A stretch of DNA of 64,000 bases from Puia sp963703355 (GCA_963703355.1 OY969813.1:4030001-4094000), one strand, 5' to 3'. Shown: positions 35,635 to 45,196, counted from the stretch's first letter. A program made the numbers and translations. Notes: generated by a model not told the origin, from the letters alone.

Positions 35635-37581
35635 ATGAATTTCTACAAAGTTTTATTCCCGATTATAATCGTCGCCACAGGGTTTGGTATACTTTCTTTT
35701 TCAAAAAAAAATGTGCAGAATAAATTGCCGGAAACTATATTGGCGCAGTCCGGCGTGATCAAAACGATCGGCAACTATACATTTCGTGATCTGAATAAAA
35801 ATGGAAAGCTCGACGTATATGAAGATGTCAATCAGCCTATCGAAAAAAGGATTGCAGATTTACTGAAGCAGATGACGCTGGTAGAAAAAGCAGGTATGAT
35901 GTTTTACTCACCTGTGCGTGTGAACGCCGACGGAACCATTGAAGAGGAGAAGGCCTCCGGTTTGCTCGCAACGATGTCGCCAGTGGGAGTAAAGGAAATC
36001 GACAGTCTTCATATTACTCATTTTAATTTGTTCGCTGTTCCTGCACCGGATACCCTGGCGATCTGGTACAACAGGATGCAACAGTATGAAGAAAAAACAC
36101 GATTGGGTATTCCACTTACGATTGCCTCCGATCCACGTAATCAGGGTGGTGCGGGTATTTTTGCGATGTCGGCTAAAACTTTTTCCATGTGGCCCGATCC
36201 ATTGGGCCTTGCAGCGATCGGTGATGAAAGTGTAACAAAAAAATTTGCCGATATATCGCGACAGGAATACCTGGCAGTTGGCATACGCCAGGCTTTACAT
36301 CCACAGGTTGACTTATCTACGGAGCCGCGCTGGCCGCGTATTTCGGGAACTTTCGGAGAAGATGCTGAATTATCGTCACGAATGGCTACTGCCTATATCA
36401 AAGGATATCAGGGTGAAAGACTTAGTTCCCATAGTGTTGCTACGATGACTAAACATTTTCCTGGTGGTGGGCCTCAAAAAAATGGACTGGATCCTCACTT
36501 TTCATTTCAGAAAGGTCAGGTCTATCCCGGTAACAACTTCAAATATCATCTGATTCCTTTCGATGCTGCTTTCAAAGCGGGTACTGCAGCCATCATGCCT
36601 TATTATGGAGTTCCGATGGGGCAGAAGGATATTGAAGAAGTTGGATTTTCATATAATAGATCGATTATCACAGAGCTGCTTCGTAAAAAATATAAGTTTG
36701 ACGGAGTGGTTTGTACTGACTGGGGACTTGTAACGGATGTTAAACTGGGAACGATTGATTTTCCGGCGAGAGCCTGGGGGGTTGAAAATCTCAGTAAAGA
36801 AGAACGTGTTTTAAAAATAATAAACGCGGGTGTTGATCAGTTTGGCGGTGAAAATCTGCCGGATGTGATTGTGAAACTGGTGAATGAAGGGAAAATAAGT
36901 CAGCAGCGAATAGATTCTTCTATTGTTAGATTGTTGCGTTTAAAATTTCAGCTGGGATTATTTGACAATCCTTTTGTGGATGAAAAAAAAGCCGCTGATA
37001 TTGTAGGCAGTGCAGAATTTATGAAAGCCGGACAAGATGCGCAGCGCCGGTCACTCACGCTTCTGAAAAACGATCAGCACATCCTGCCGCTTAAATTGAA
37101 AAGTCTGAAGATATATGTGAAAAACCTGGATCCAAAAATTGCTGCCGCATACGGCACTATTGTTGCAGATCCCAGGCAGGCAGACATTGCGATCATCCGG
37201 TTGCAAACACCCAACTATCCAATTGCTGAAGCTAAGGGAAATTTTATTGCACAAATGTTCCACTGGGGCGATTTGGATTTTAAGGGACAACAACTGCAGG
37301 ATATCCTTGATTTGGAAAAGTCCGTACCTACTATTGTGGACATTTATTTGGACCGTCCGGCTGTTATTCCGGAAATCAGTGCGAACGCAAAAGCGCTTAT
37401 CGCCAACTTCGGATCAGGTGATGCCGCGTTACTGGACGTAGTTTTTGGGAAATCCAAACCGGGCGGGCATTTGCCGATCGAATTGCCTTCTTCCATGGAA
37501 GCTGTTCGAAATCAGAAAGAAGATATGCCCTATGACACGAAAAACCCGTTGTATAAATTTGGCTTTGGTTTGAGTTATTAA
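35635..37581 (+). CDS. Glycoside hydrolase family 3 protein
   Basis: A 648-residue protein with an N-terminal membrane anchor or signal (VLFPIIIVATGFGILSF). The GH3 barrel has RIADLLKQMTLVEKAGMM, LGIPLTIASDPRNQGGAG, WPDPLGLAAIGD, HPQVDLSTEPRWPRISGTFGED, TKHFPGGGPQKNGLDPHF and the nucleophile Asp in FDGVVCTDWGLVTD. The second domain holds RRSLTLLKNDQHILPL, and KPGGHLPIELPSS completes the sugar site. A beta-glucosidase or exo-glucanase activity is likely. Two genes follow closely (49 and 23 bases), so an operon is plausible. Confidence 0.95.
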   Translation: MNFYKVLFPIIIVATGFGILSFSKKNVQNKLPETILAQSGVIKTIGNYTFRDLNKNGKLDVYEDVNQPIEKRIADLLKQMTLVEKAGMMFYSPVRVNADGTIEEEKASGLLATMSPVGVKEIDSLHITHFNLFAVPAPDTLAIWYNRMQQYEEKTRLGIPLTIASDPRNQGGAGIFAMSAKTFSMWPDPLGLAAIGDESVTKKFADISRQEYLAVGIRQALHPQVDLSTEPRWPRISGTFGEDAELSSRMATAYIKGYQGERLSSHSVATMTKHFPGGGPQKNGLDPHFSFQKGQVYPGNNFKYHLIPFDAAFKAGTAAIMPYYGVPMGQKDIEEVGFSYNRSIITELLRKKYKFDGVVCTDWGLVTDVKLGTIDFPARAWGVENLSKEERVLKIINAGVDQFGGENLPDVIVKLVNEGKISQQRIDSSIVRLLRLKFQLGLFDNPFVDEKKAADIVGSAEFMKAGQDAQRRSLTLLKNDQHILPLKLKSLKIYVKNLDPKIAAAYGTIVADPRQADIAIIRLQTPNYPIAEAKGNFIAQMFHWGDLDFKGQQLQDILDLEKSVPTIVDIYLDRPAVIPEISANAKALIANFGSGDAALLDVVFGKSKPGGHLPIELPSSMEAVRNQKEDMPYDTKNPLYKFGFGLSY

Positions 37582-37630
37582 TTATTGTTTACTACATTCA
37601 ATGATCGTATTTAAAAAACAAATGTTTCTC

Positions 37631-38014
37631 ATGAAAAAGTTAAGTCAGTTTTTTATCGGTTTTTGTTTCCTGTTATTTGCAGGTAATGTGAATGCTCAAT
37701 CCACTATGGGAGCCGATTACTTCGCAGGCAAATGGAATGTTATGGTAAAAGGGTTGCCGAATGGCGATACAAGGATGTTTTTTGTGCTCGAAAAGAAAGA
37801 TACTACGTTGATTGGCTTTGTTCAGGATTCCACAGGAACACAAATCGCAAAGATTGATAAATCAGAAGTGAGTAGTGCCTCAGCCACGGTATATTTCACA
37901 GCTCAGGGATATGATGTAAATCTGTTAATGAATAAAAAAGATGATGATCATATTACCGGGAGTTTAATGGGCATGTTCGATGCAGATGGCGAACGTGTAA
38001 AAGCGGGCAAATAA
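37631..38014 (+). CDS. Secreted small hypothetical protein (beta-rich)
   Basis: The ATG at 37631 gives 127 residues with a Sec signal (MKKLSQFFIGFCFLLFAGNVNAQ). The mature part has the strand pattern of a small lipocalin-like beta barrel (YFAGKWNVMVKGLPNGDTRMFFVLE, LIGFVQDSTG, SATVYFTAQGYDVNLLM, HITGSLMGMFDADGERV). I know no exact family name. It sits between GH3 and MscS genes. Confidence 0.65.
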   Translation: MKKLSQFFIGFCFLLFAGNVNAQSTMGADYFAGKWNVMVKGLPNGDTRMFFVLEKKDTTLIGFVQDSTGTQIAKIDKSEVSSASATVYFTAQGYDVNLLMNKKDDDHITGSLMGMFDADGERVKAGK

Positions 38015-38037
38015 CTTCATTCCGGAAAAGAATCAAA

Positions 38038-38847
38038 ATGGACAAACTTCAGTCAATAGGAGCGCAATTTCAAAAATGGATCATCCTTTTTGGACCCCGT
38101 ATTATTTCAGCCTTATTAATATTCATCATCGGGTTGACGGTTATTAACTGGGCGTCCAAACTCGCTTCAAAGTCTTTGAAACGGAAAAACGTCGATGCAT
38201 CGTTGCAATCTTTTCTGGCGAGTATGGTTTCCGTGGGACTCAAAGTTTTATTACTGATAACCGTAGCCGGTATGATGGGCATTGAGACCACGTCATTTGT
38301 TGCCATCATTGGAGCACTCGGACTTGCTGTAGGTCTTGCGTTACAAGGGTCGCTGGCAAATTTCGCCGGGGGCGTCCTGATACTTGTTTTCAAACCTTTT
38401 AAGACGGGCGACCTGATTGAATCAAATGGTCAGACCGGTGTTGTAACGGAAATTCAGATTTTCAATACGATTCTTTTAACGGCGGAGAATAAAACTGTCA
38501 TACTTGCAAATGGTGCCGTAAGTAATAACACTATCATTAATTACAGTAAGCACGGCAATATTCGTGTGGACATTACAATGGCTATTGCACCTGATGCAGA
38601 TATTCAAAAGGCGAAAGGCATAGTTATGGAGGTATTGAAATCTACAGGTGAAATACTTGCTGAACCAGCACCATCAGTAAACGTAATAAAAGTGGGTGAC
38701 GGAATGGTTACACTTGCAATCAGGCCATTTGCAAAACCGGAACATTACTGGGATGTATTTTTCGGTGTGCAGGAAAAAATGAAATATGCTTTCGACGCGA
38801 ATGGTATTGCCGGACCAACGCCAACCAGGATAATTATAAACAAGTGA
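38038..38847 (+). CDS. MscS-type mechanosensitive channel
   Basis: A 269-residue protein with three membrane segments (~17-37, ~60-82, ~86-110) and the pore helix GLALQGSLANFAGGVLILVFKPFKTGDLIE, the hallmark of MscS, followed by the beta domain (NGQTGVVTEIQIFNTILLT) and the alpha/beta C-terminal domain (VDITMAIAPDADIQKA). Length is near E. coli MscS (286). It relieves hypo-osmotic stress. Co-directional with the GH3 gene. Confidence 0.95.
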   Translation: MDKLQSIGAQFQKWIILFGPRIISALLIFIIGLTVINWASKLASKSLKRKNVDASLQSFLASMVSVGLKVLLLITVAGMMGIETTSFVAIIGALGLAVGLALQGSLANFAGGVLILVFKPFKTGDLIESNGQTGVVTEIQIFNTILLTAENKTVILANGAVSNNTIINYSKHGNIRVDITMAIAPDADIQKAKGIVMEVLKSTGEILAEPAPSVNVIKVGDGMVTLAIRPFAKPEHYWDVFFGVQEKMKYAFDANGIAGPTPTRIIINK

Positions 38848-38860
38848 CAGTACAATACAA

Positions 38861-39712
38861 CTAGTTAAATACAGAAATGAAAAATGATTGCATGTCCTTC
38901 CACGATGCCGAATCTGCACTCGCACTGTAGGCGAGAGGCATGTTGAATTTTATTCCGAGAGCTGTTGCGTCTGGATTTGAGTATGCATGTTTGGCTCCCG
39001 GATAAATAATAAAGCTATAAAGTGCGCCTACGGAGTCCATGCTCTTGCGGAAAGCCAACTGATCGGACGTGGGAGCAAATTCATCGTCACCACCCTGACA
39101 AATCAGAATTCTTGCTTTCAACAAATTATTATTTGGCGGTACTCCTTTCAGTCTTCCATGAAAACTTACTACTCCTTTTAACGGAGCGCCGAGTTTTGCG
39201 GCGTTTACAACAACGAATCCGCCAAAGCAATATCCCATGGCTGCTATCTGTGACGCGTCTGCCTGAGGGTAAGTAGCTATTTTGGAAATGGCATCTTCTA
39301 TAGGCTTCAATGTTCTTTCAGGATTTGAATAATAGGGTTTTGTCAAAGCCCGGGCTTCATCGGGATTATTTGCCAATTGTCCGTTTCCAAACAAATCGGC
39401 GACAAAAGCAAAGTATCCGAGTGCGGCAATCTGTCTGGCCCTTGATTTTGCGTAGTCATTTAATCCCCACCACTCATGTACAATGATAACTACAGGAAGT
39501 TTACCCTTCCTGGCTTCATCATACGCAATGTAACCTCTGGACTGCTGACCATTCGATGTATAATAAATTACTTCCGTTTTTATTGTTGAAAGTTGCATGG
39601 CATCTGCTATTAATTGATGATTAAAATTCTTTGTCATTGAATGGTCGTTTGAAAGAAGGGCAGCTATAAAAAAACCAGGTGCAGAAAAATGAGAGAGAAA
39701 AAATTTGTACAT
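38861..39712 (-). CDS. Dienelactone hydrolase family protein
   Basis: Up to 283 residues; a start at 39637 (MTKNFNHQL) is an alternative, because the N-terminus is not a clear signal peptide. Alpha/beta hydrolase of the DLH family: VVIIVHEWWGLNDY, nucleophile Cys in AAMGYCFGGFV, Asp in ILICQGGDDEFAP and His in YPGAKHAYSNP, the Cys-Asp-His triad. It probably hydrolyses lactones or esters. Convergent with MscS. Confidence 0.9.
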   Translation of the reverse strand: MYKFFLSHFSAPGFFIAALLSNDHSMTKNFNHQLIADAMQLSTIKTEVIYYTSNGQQSRGYIAYDEARKGKLPVVIIVHEWWGLNDYAKSRARQIAALGYFAFVADLFGNGQLANNPDEARALTKPYYSNPERTLKPIEDAISKIATYPQADASQIAAMGYCFGGFVVVNAAKLGAPLKGVVSFHGRLKGVPPNNNLLKARILICQGGDDEFAPTSDQLAFRKSMDSVGALYSFIIYPGAKHAYSNPDATALGIKFNMPLAYSASADSASWKDMQSFFISVFN

Positions 39713-39765
39713 GATATAGTGTTTCGAAAAAGAGTGATTTAAGATAATTAACTAAGAGAAGGTAG

Positions 39766-40516
39766 TTAAATTGTCGACATAGGCATTTTAGCGTTATTTT
39801 CTCCCTTAGCATTCCATTTGGCAACATTCAGTCCCACGATTGCAAACCAAAGACTTATTAATCCTTCTCCCGGCAGGCAGGGATAAAGAATGCAGGGGTA
39901 TAGTTTTGTATCCAGGGACGGCGCAAAAAAACCAAGAAAACCGTGGGTAAAATAACATAAGCCTGAAAGTGCCAGTAATACTCCCGGAATACGGGGTAAG
40001 AATCCGGATTTGAAAATCAGAAAACCGGTGCTTAATGCATCTACCCCATAAAAAACCAAGGATAGCAATAATCCGGCCCGTTGCATCTTTACTGAAAGAT
40101 TAAACAATTCAATCAATTGGTCATGACTGAACGCCGTCTGGGAGCCACTTTCGATGGCAAGTTTCAACGGTAAATATGCATTGAGCAATCCGACCGATTC
40201 GATGGTAATTCCGATTATTCCGCAACTTAGTGCAATGAAAGCTAAAAGCACATTGACCCGTCTTAACAATAGAAATCCAATTACTTCGCCGAATACATTG
40301 ATCACATCTCGAATAAATGAGCAGAAAATCCCAGACGAAAAAGATGCTGATGCGTTAAGATATTATTCAGCGTGACAGTCGCATTGTTTGTATCAATTAA
40401 CGTGCTTTGAACGTAACCAATATCAAACGCGCCGGTCAGAATTCCCGCAATTCCGAGAAAGCCTGGTATTCTTGCCAGTAGACGTGGGGGAATTCCTCCT
40501 AATTCGGGATTGGCAT
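39766..40516 (-). pseudogene. DUF4386 membrane protein gene with two frameshifts
   Basis: The 179-residue frame at 39766-40305 starts mid-protein (INVFGEVIGFLLLRRVN...). Upstream, at 40302-40510, a second frame encodes NPELGGIPPRLLARIPGF, GAFDIGYVQSTLID and LFRLGFSAHLFEM and then stops (TGA at 40302-40304). Joined, they give a complete DUF4386-type protein: FRLGFSAHLFEM + VINVFGEVIG matches the family's second membrane segment. A start ATG at 40514-40516 is out of frame by one base (ATGCCAATCCC would read MPNPELGG with one more A). Two one-base losses explain both breaks. Sequencing error in homopolymer-poor sequence is possible but less likely twice. Confidence 0.75.
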
Positions 40517-40545
40517 AAGATCACCTTATTGATCTCAAGATAGTT

Positions 40546-40587
40546 TAAAAAAAATACGCTGACTGTTTTTGAAAACAGTCAGCGTAT
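40546..40587 (-). terminator. Intrinsic terminator of the sulfatase operon
   Basis: A 16-bp perfect inverted repeat (ATACGCTGACTGTTTT at 40554-40569 and its complement at 40572-40587, two-base centre) is followed on the minus strand by eight T. It lies 25 bases after the sulfatase stop codon and ends the operon before the DUF4386 pseudogene. Confidence 0.9.
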
Positions 40588-40611
40588 AATAGAAATTCTT
40601 AGAAATTAAAA

Positions 40612-42279
40612 CTAGTCTGCGGTACCTCCGTTTTTTGGTGGATGTGCAGGATCCAACGCAGGCACCGGATTTGCCGGGTTTTGCAGGTTGGGCTGCAGGT
40701 CGTTTGATGCACCACCCGGGTATCTTTTAATACTCGGATATTTTATAATGGATTGATCGAATTCAATTACGGCCGGATATATCAGCGATAGAACCCAGCC
40801 ATTATCCTGACCCGCATATCTTCCTGGTGAAGTTGTGGTATTTCGCATGGGGGCAGCGCCGTTGAATGTCATATCATATTTTTCGTAAGGATCCAGGGTA
40901 AGACAATATAATGAGCCGATCCCACCCAGGTTTTGTTGTGCGCCCAGCCAGGAATCTTTGGATGTCCAGAGATATTTCCAGGCAATTTTCAGGTCGGGAT
41001 TATTTGGATCACCACCGATATCTACTCTGGCGCCATTAAAGGCTTCCCCATCGATATAGATCCAGCTGTTACGTGCCGAGTGATTGGATTTGCCGGTTAC
41101 GTAGGCGCTGTTATCGATTCCGTCGAAATAAATGGGTTTACCATCATTTCCCTTCCATTCACCGTGTGGCGGAGGAGTGATTCCGGCAAGCGCAGCCAAT
41201 GTAGGCCATGCGTCGATATGGGACATCATTTCGTCGTAATGAACTCCTGCAGGAATTTTTCCAGGCCACCACATAAGCCCCGGAACACGCCAACCGCCTT
41301 CGAAAGCAGAACCTTTTTCGCCACGGAATGGTACAGTTCCTGCATCCGGATACGCATCCTGCCAGGCACCGTTGTCTGCCGTTAATATTACTATTGTGTT
41401 GGGAGCAACCTGGCGAACCACTTCCATGATGCGTCCGATATTATCATCCAGTTCCATTTGCGCATCGGAATAATTTCCCAGATGTGATTTTCCCTGGAAA
41501 GCCTTGGCCGGATGATTGGGGTTGTGCATTTTCATGAAATTGACATCCATGAAGAATGGCTTATCGCTACCAGCATGTGCCTTTATATAATCAATGGCGG
41601 AATTCGCTTGACGTACATCAAACTCAGAAAGGTAGTCATAAGTAATTTCTGCAACTTTAGTTGCTGGTTTTCCTGCCACACCTTCCCATTCGAATCTGTT
41701 TACGACATCATTATAGGCCGCCAGATATTCAGGATTATAAGATGGGAACCAGGGATGCATGAAAAATTCCGTATTGCTGTACGAATATACCCCCGGGTAA
41801 TAGGCAGCAAATTCCTTCATCTCGTCAAATCCATGTTCGATCGGATAAAATTTTGGTTGATCACCCAAATGCCATTTGCCGGAGAAATAAGTAGAGTAAC
41901 CATTCTTCTTAAAAAACTCGGCAATAGTTGGTGTTTCTGCTTTAAGGCCGTTTTCATCTCCCGGGGCAACCACTACGGATAAGGCAGATCGAATCGGAAT
42001 TCTTCCGGTGATAAATGAGCAGCGGCCGGCAGTGCAACTCGCCTGTCCATACCAGCTCGTGAATATCGCGCCTTCTTTTGCCAATCTGTCAATATTCGGT
42101 GTTGGATGACCTAGCGCTGCTCCGCCACCTGACATGTATCCAAAGTCTCCCCAACCTGTATCATCAGTCATAAGAATTAAAACGTTGGGTTTTTTTTGTG
42201 CCTGTGTGAACAGGCAGCAGATTAAAAAGAAAAGCACACTGACTTTTCTCATATGTCCATTGAATCTTCTTTTCTTCAT
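40612..42279 (-). CDS. Type I sulfatase (arylsulfatase family), CxAxR type
   Basis: A 555-residue secreted sulfatase; signal peptide (KVSVLFFLICCLFTQAQ). Metal ligands Asp39-Asp40 (LILMTDDTGWGDFG), the modified Cys82 in CTAGRCSFITGR, KWHLGD, and TADNGAW for the second metal half. The formylglycine motif has Ala where most have Pro (C-x-A-x-R). A maturase able to accept Cys-x-Ala is needed, and none lies in this window. It should desulfate carbohydrate or aryl sulfates. The start codon is 50 bases after the ABM-like gene, same strand. Confidence 0.93.
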   Translation of the reverse strand: MKKRRFNGHMRKVSVLFFLICCLFTQAQKKPNVLILMTDDTGWGDFGYMSGGGAALGHPTPNIDRLAKEGAIFTSWYGQASCTAGRCSFITGRIPIRSALSVVVAPGDENGLKAETPTIAEFFKKNGYSTYFSGKWHLGDQPKFYPIEHGFDEMKEFAAYYPGVYSYSNTEFFMHPWFPSYNPEYLAAYNDVVNRFEWEGVAGKPATKVAEITYDYLSEFDVRQANSAIDYIKAHAGSDKPFFMDVNFMKMHNPNHPAKAFQGKSHLGNYSDAQMELDDNIGRIMEVVRQVAPNTIVILTADNGAWQDAYPDAGTVPFRGEKGSAFEGGWRVPGLMWWPGKIPAGVHYDEMMSHIDAWPTLAALAGITPPPHGEWKGNDGKPIYFDGIDNSAYVTGKSNHSARNSWIYIDGEAFNGARVDIGGDPNNPDLKIAWKYLWTSKDSWLGAQQNLGGIGSLYCLTLDPYEKYDMTFNGAAPMRNTTTSPGRYAGQDNGWVLSLIYPAVIEFDQSIIKYPSIKRYPGGASNDLQPNLQNPANPVPALDPAHPPKNGGTAD

Positions 42280-42329
42280 ACTGATAGTTTTTGATTTTAT
42301 GGTTGGTTAATGATGGCTTTTTTTCAATT

Positions 42330-42656
42330 TTACGAAAGGGGATGAATAAAAATGGTTGTTATTTTGTTGTCGAATCCTATTTCAATTTTTTGCAGTACGC
42401 CCAATGCATCAAAGGCGCTTCTCACTAATTGATATTCTTCCGACTCAATAAATTTTCTCAGGGCTTCCTCAGTAATCCAGGATGTAAAAAAATAATACTT
42501 ATCGCCAAAAAGCGATTCCATAGATAAACTTCTTTCAATGCATTCATCGGATACCAGTCCGCAGGCAAATTTTACTGTATTCTCCAATTCAAATTTTTTA
42601 TGTTCATATGCCCACCCTGATATTTTCAAAAAATGAAGTCTTGATTCAACAGACAT
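42330..42656 (-). CDS. Dimeric alpha/beta-barrel (ABM-like) protein
   Basis: A 108-residue soluble protein with the antibiotic-biosynthesis-monooxygenase-like layout: an N-terminal strand, a helix with ELENTVKFACGLV, a strand KYYFFTSWITEEALRKFIESEEY, and LGVLQKIEIG. ABM-like proteins are small cofactor-free oxygenases or heme/quinol binders, or regulatory partners. Six bases from the upstream gene, 50 from the sulfatase, so all three form one unit. Confidence 0.65.
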   Translation of the reverse strand: MSVESRLHFLKISGWAYEHKKFELENTVKFACGLVSDECIERSLSMESLFGDKYYFFTSWITEEALRKFIESEEYQLVRSAFDALGVLQKIEIGFDNKITTIFIHPLS

Positions 42657-42662
42657 GTTTTA

Positions 42663-43112
42663 TCATTTTTGCAGGGCCACGGGACTATTATGATGAGTCA
42701 TCAACGGATGTCCCGTAATTACATATCTGTTTGATTGGAAAATGGGCACGTATCCTCCGCTGGGGATGTTTATAATTACGTCAATACCTACTGTTTCGGA
42801 GTTATAATAATCCTCTAATGTCCGCCTGAGTCTGCTTGCGTGTACGCGTACAATACCGCTTCTCTGGACATCAAATTTTTTTGATTTGTTCAATACATTC
42901 ACTGCGATGGTATACTCCTTTATTCTGTTTGTATTACCTGTCAGCGTTTCGTGAACTACATAAAAAAGAAATTTACTGAGTATCGCGGAACGAGAGAATA
43001 AACGATGTGCCATGATCTTGTTCAGCTGCTGATAGATAAGTTCGTTACTCGGTGTTTCTTTAACGAGATGGCTTTCTGCCGGATTGAAGGGTACCAGTTT
43101 ACCTCTGTTCAT
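42663..43112 (-). CDS. Stand-alone winged-helix-like regulatory domain protein
   Basis: A 149-residue protein consisting only of the domain that usually forms the N-terminus of larger signalling proteins (TPR, cyclase or propeller fusions): LNKIMAHRLFSRSAILSKFL, LTGNTNRIKEYTIAVNVLN, KKFDVQRSGIVRVHASRLRRTLEDYY and INIPSGGYVPIF. The FDpq.d.iVRVhA.RLR..L..YY signature is firm, and in its parent proteins the domain looks like a winged helix. Here no effector is fused. As the first gene of the sulfatase operon it may regulate that operon; this is inferred from position. Confidence 0.7.
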   Translation of the reverse strand: MNRGKLVPFNPAESHLVKETPSNELIYQQLNKIMAHRLFSRSAILSKFLFYVVHETLTGNTNRIKEYTIAVNVLNKSKKFDVQRSGIVRVHASRLRRTLEDYYNSETVGIDVIINIPSGGYVPIFQSNRYVITGHPLMTHHNSPVALQK

Positions 43113-43298
43113 AGAAAAAGTTTGTGTATTTTACAGATGTTTTGTTTACGAAAAGATATGCCCGTAACCTGTCGGGAGGTTACCGATTTTCAAAAACAGG
43201 TCTATTGACAAGTGAAGTAATCAGGGGCAGGAATACATAAAGACGTGCTGATGGGAATAAAGTATTAGTCGGGCTGATGTTTTATTTAAATTCGTGTC

Positions 43299-43904
43299 GT
43301 GATTTTGGAACCTTTAGATAATGAGCGAGAATTGCTGTTAAGAATATCAGAAGGTGACAGCGTTGCTTTTAGTCATCTTTTTGACCGGTATTACGGCCTG
43401 ATTTATTCCGTATCTTTTAAATATCTCAAAATACACGAGCTGGCAGAAGACACCGTGCAAACAAGTTTCCTGAAAATCTGGGAGAAGCGGAATACGTTAA
43501 ACCGTATTGAACGATTTGATCATTTTTTGTTTCGAATTGCGCGCAATGAAATGACCGATCATTTCAGGAAGAATATTACACGTAACAAACACCAGCAACG
43601 CATACGGGAAATGTTTGAGGAAGAGTCCGGGAATCCTGAAGAGCAGTTGATCAGTAAACAAAACAGGAAACTGATTGCGGACGTTATCCGCGAATTGACC
43701 CCGCAGCAACAAACAGCCTACAGGCTCAGTCGTGATGAAGGCCTGAGTTACCAGGAGATCGCGGATAAAATGGGATTGTCCGTGAATACCGTTAAAGTTC
43801 ATATCTCGCTTGCACTCAAAGCACTGCGTAGTTTCTTTTCCAGCCGTAAAAATGAATTGCTGATGCTGGCGTGCATTATTATTAAATGGTTATCAAATAA
43901 CTGA
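43299..43904 (+). CDS. ECF-type RNA polymerase sigma factor
   Basis: A 201-residue sigma factor; GTG at 43299 (TTG at 43305 is an alternative). Region 2: AFSHLFDRYYGLIYSVSFKYL, ELAEDTVQTSFLKIWEKR, FLFRIARNEMTDHFRK; region 4: LTPQQQTAYRLSRDEGLSYQEIADKMGLSVNTVKVHISLALKAL. This is the Bacteroidota FecI-like group that works with a FecR partner. The FecR-type gene begins 56 bases downstream and a TonB receptor 60 bases beyond that, the standard surface-signalling cassette. Confidence 0.95.
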   Translation: MILEPLDNERELLLRISEGDSVAFSHLFDRYYGLIYSVSFKYLKIHELAEDTVQTSFLKIWEKRNTLNRIERFDHFLFRIARNEMTDHFRKNITRNKHQQRIREMFEEESGNPEEQLISKQNRKLIADVIRELTPQQQTAYRLSRDEGLSYQEIADKMGLSVNTVKVHISLALKALRSFFSSRKNELLMLACIIIKWLSNN

Positions 43905-43960
43905 TATGGGACTAATACTTTTTTTGGGTGAAAACGTCTTATTAAAAGAGGTTGTAACCT

Positions 43961-45136
43961 ATGGATAAACTGGAAGAACTGGATTTTAAAGTGCTTTTAA
44001 AAGGATATCTGGATGAATCGTTGAGTCCGGGGGATCTGGAGGCTTTTCTCCGAATGGCGGCAAAGCCTGAATATATACTGATGATGCAGTTATCCTTTGA
44101 AAAAGATTTGTTAACTGATGCACAAGATCTCACAAATGTGGAACAGTCAAAGGATTCCTGGTCGAGACTGGAAGCGAAACTGGAAACTCCCCAGCATTCC
44201 GTCAGGTCAGGACGTTTTAACCGGATTGTCGTTGCGGCTTCTGTATGTCTGCTCTGTGTTTTGGGGGCTTTGTATCTTGTTGGAAATGGGAAGCCTTCCG
44301 AACCGGCAAAAACGGCGGCAATAAGCAGCCTGCCATCCTGGTTGCAACCGGAACATATTGGCGCCACTTTATATACTGCGAATGGTGATTCCATTGTGTT
44401 GGATAATCAGGTTAAAGGAGTTATTGCAACTCAGGATGGTCTGCAGGTTTTCCAGTCTGCCGGTACCGTATCATATGCAGGATCCGGTGGTGAACATCTG
44501 TTTAATGAAGTAAGAACTGAGCGTGGTAAACTATTTCGCTGCATTCTGCCGGATCAGACGATTGCCTGGTTGAACGGCAAATCATCGATAAAATTTCCAT
44601 TACATTTTGACGGCAGTTATCGTTCGGTAGAAATTACGGGCGAAGTATATTTTGAAGTAGTACACAATCCCGGACTTCCTTTTCGTGTAAAAGCAGGAGA
44701 ACAATTAGTAGAAGATATCGGGACAGCCTTCAATGTCGATGCATCTGCAGAGCACAGGATATCAACCACACTCATCGAAGGTTCCGTTTCCGTTCTGTTC
44801 AATGATAAAAAAGAAATCATGAAGCCGGGTGAACAGGTTATAACATCCGGAGATAAAAATGATATTATTTTAGATCAGCACGCGAACATAGAAAAAATCA
44901 TGGCATGGAAAAACGGTGTTTTTTATTTTCACCATGATGAACTGCCTGCCGTGATGAGCCAGCTTGCCGACTGGTATCATGTGGACGTCATGTATCAGGG
45001 TAATGAAACAAAGGCGCACTTCAGCGGACAGATCGATAAATCCCTCTCATTAACACAGGTGCTGCGGGGTTTGCAGCAACCCGGCGTAGCCTTTACGCTT
45101 AACGACGATCACCAGATTGTTGTAGTTCAGAAATAA
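43961..45136 (+). CDS. FecR-type anti-sigma factor
   Basis: A 391-residue inner-membrane protein: cytosolic N-terminus (1-85), one membrane helix (IVVAASVCLLCVLGALYLVG, ~88-107), periplasmic FecR domain with RTERGKLFRCILPDQTIAWLNGKSSIKFP, GEVYFEVVHNPGLPFRVKA and DIGTAFNVDA, and the C-terminal DUF4974-like domain (AWKNGVFYFHHDELPAVMSQLADWYHVDV). It should bind the sigma factor upstream and the STN domain of the receptor downstream, passing on ligand-binding state. The 19-bp element shared with the second receptor begins in its last codons. Confidence 0.95.
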   Translation: MDKLEELDFKVLLKGYLDESLSPGDLEAFLRMAAKPEYILMMQLSFEKDLLTDAQDLTNVEQSKDSWSRLEAKLETPQHSVRSGRFNRIVVAASVCLLCVLGALYLVGNGKPSEPAKTAAISSLPSWLQPEHIGATLYTANGDSIVLDNQVKGVIATQDGLQVFQSAGTVSYAGSGGEHLFNEVRTERGKLFRCILPDQTIAWLNGKSSIKFPLHFDGSYRSVEITGEVYFEVVHNPGLPFRVKAGEQLVEDIGTAFNVDASAEHRISTTLIEGSVSVLFNDKKEIMKPGEQVITSGDKNDIILDQHANIEKIMAWKNGVFYFHHDELPAVMSQLADWYHVDVMYQGNETKAHFSGQIDKSLSLTQVLRGLQQPGVAFTLNDDHQIVVVQK

Positions 45137-45145
45137 CTACTTTTA
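45127..45145 (+). promoter_or_regulatory. 19-bp element shared upstream of both TonB receptors (copy 1)
   Basis: The sequence TCAGAAATAACTACTTTTA occurs here, spanning the FecR stop codon, and again at 56766-56784 upstream of the paralogous receptor. It ends 51 bases before the receptor ATG. It may be a promoter for the ECF sigma factor or a remnant of the duplication. Confidence 0.55.
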
Positions 45146-45196
45146 AGGTTGAATTAAACCTTACGCCGGCGGAGCGTATCTCAAAAGTGCCTGTGC

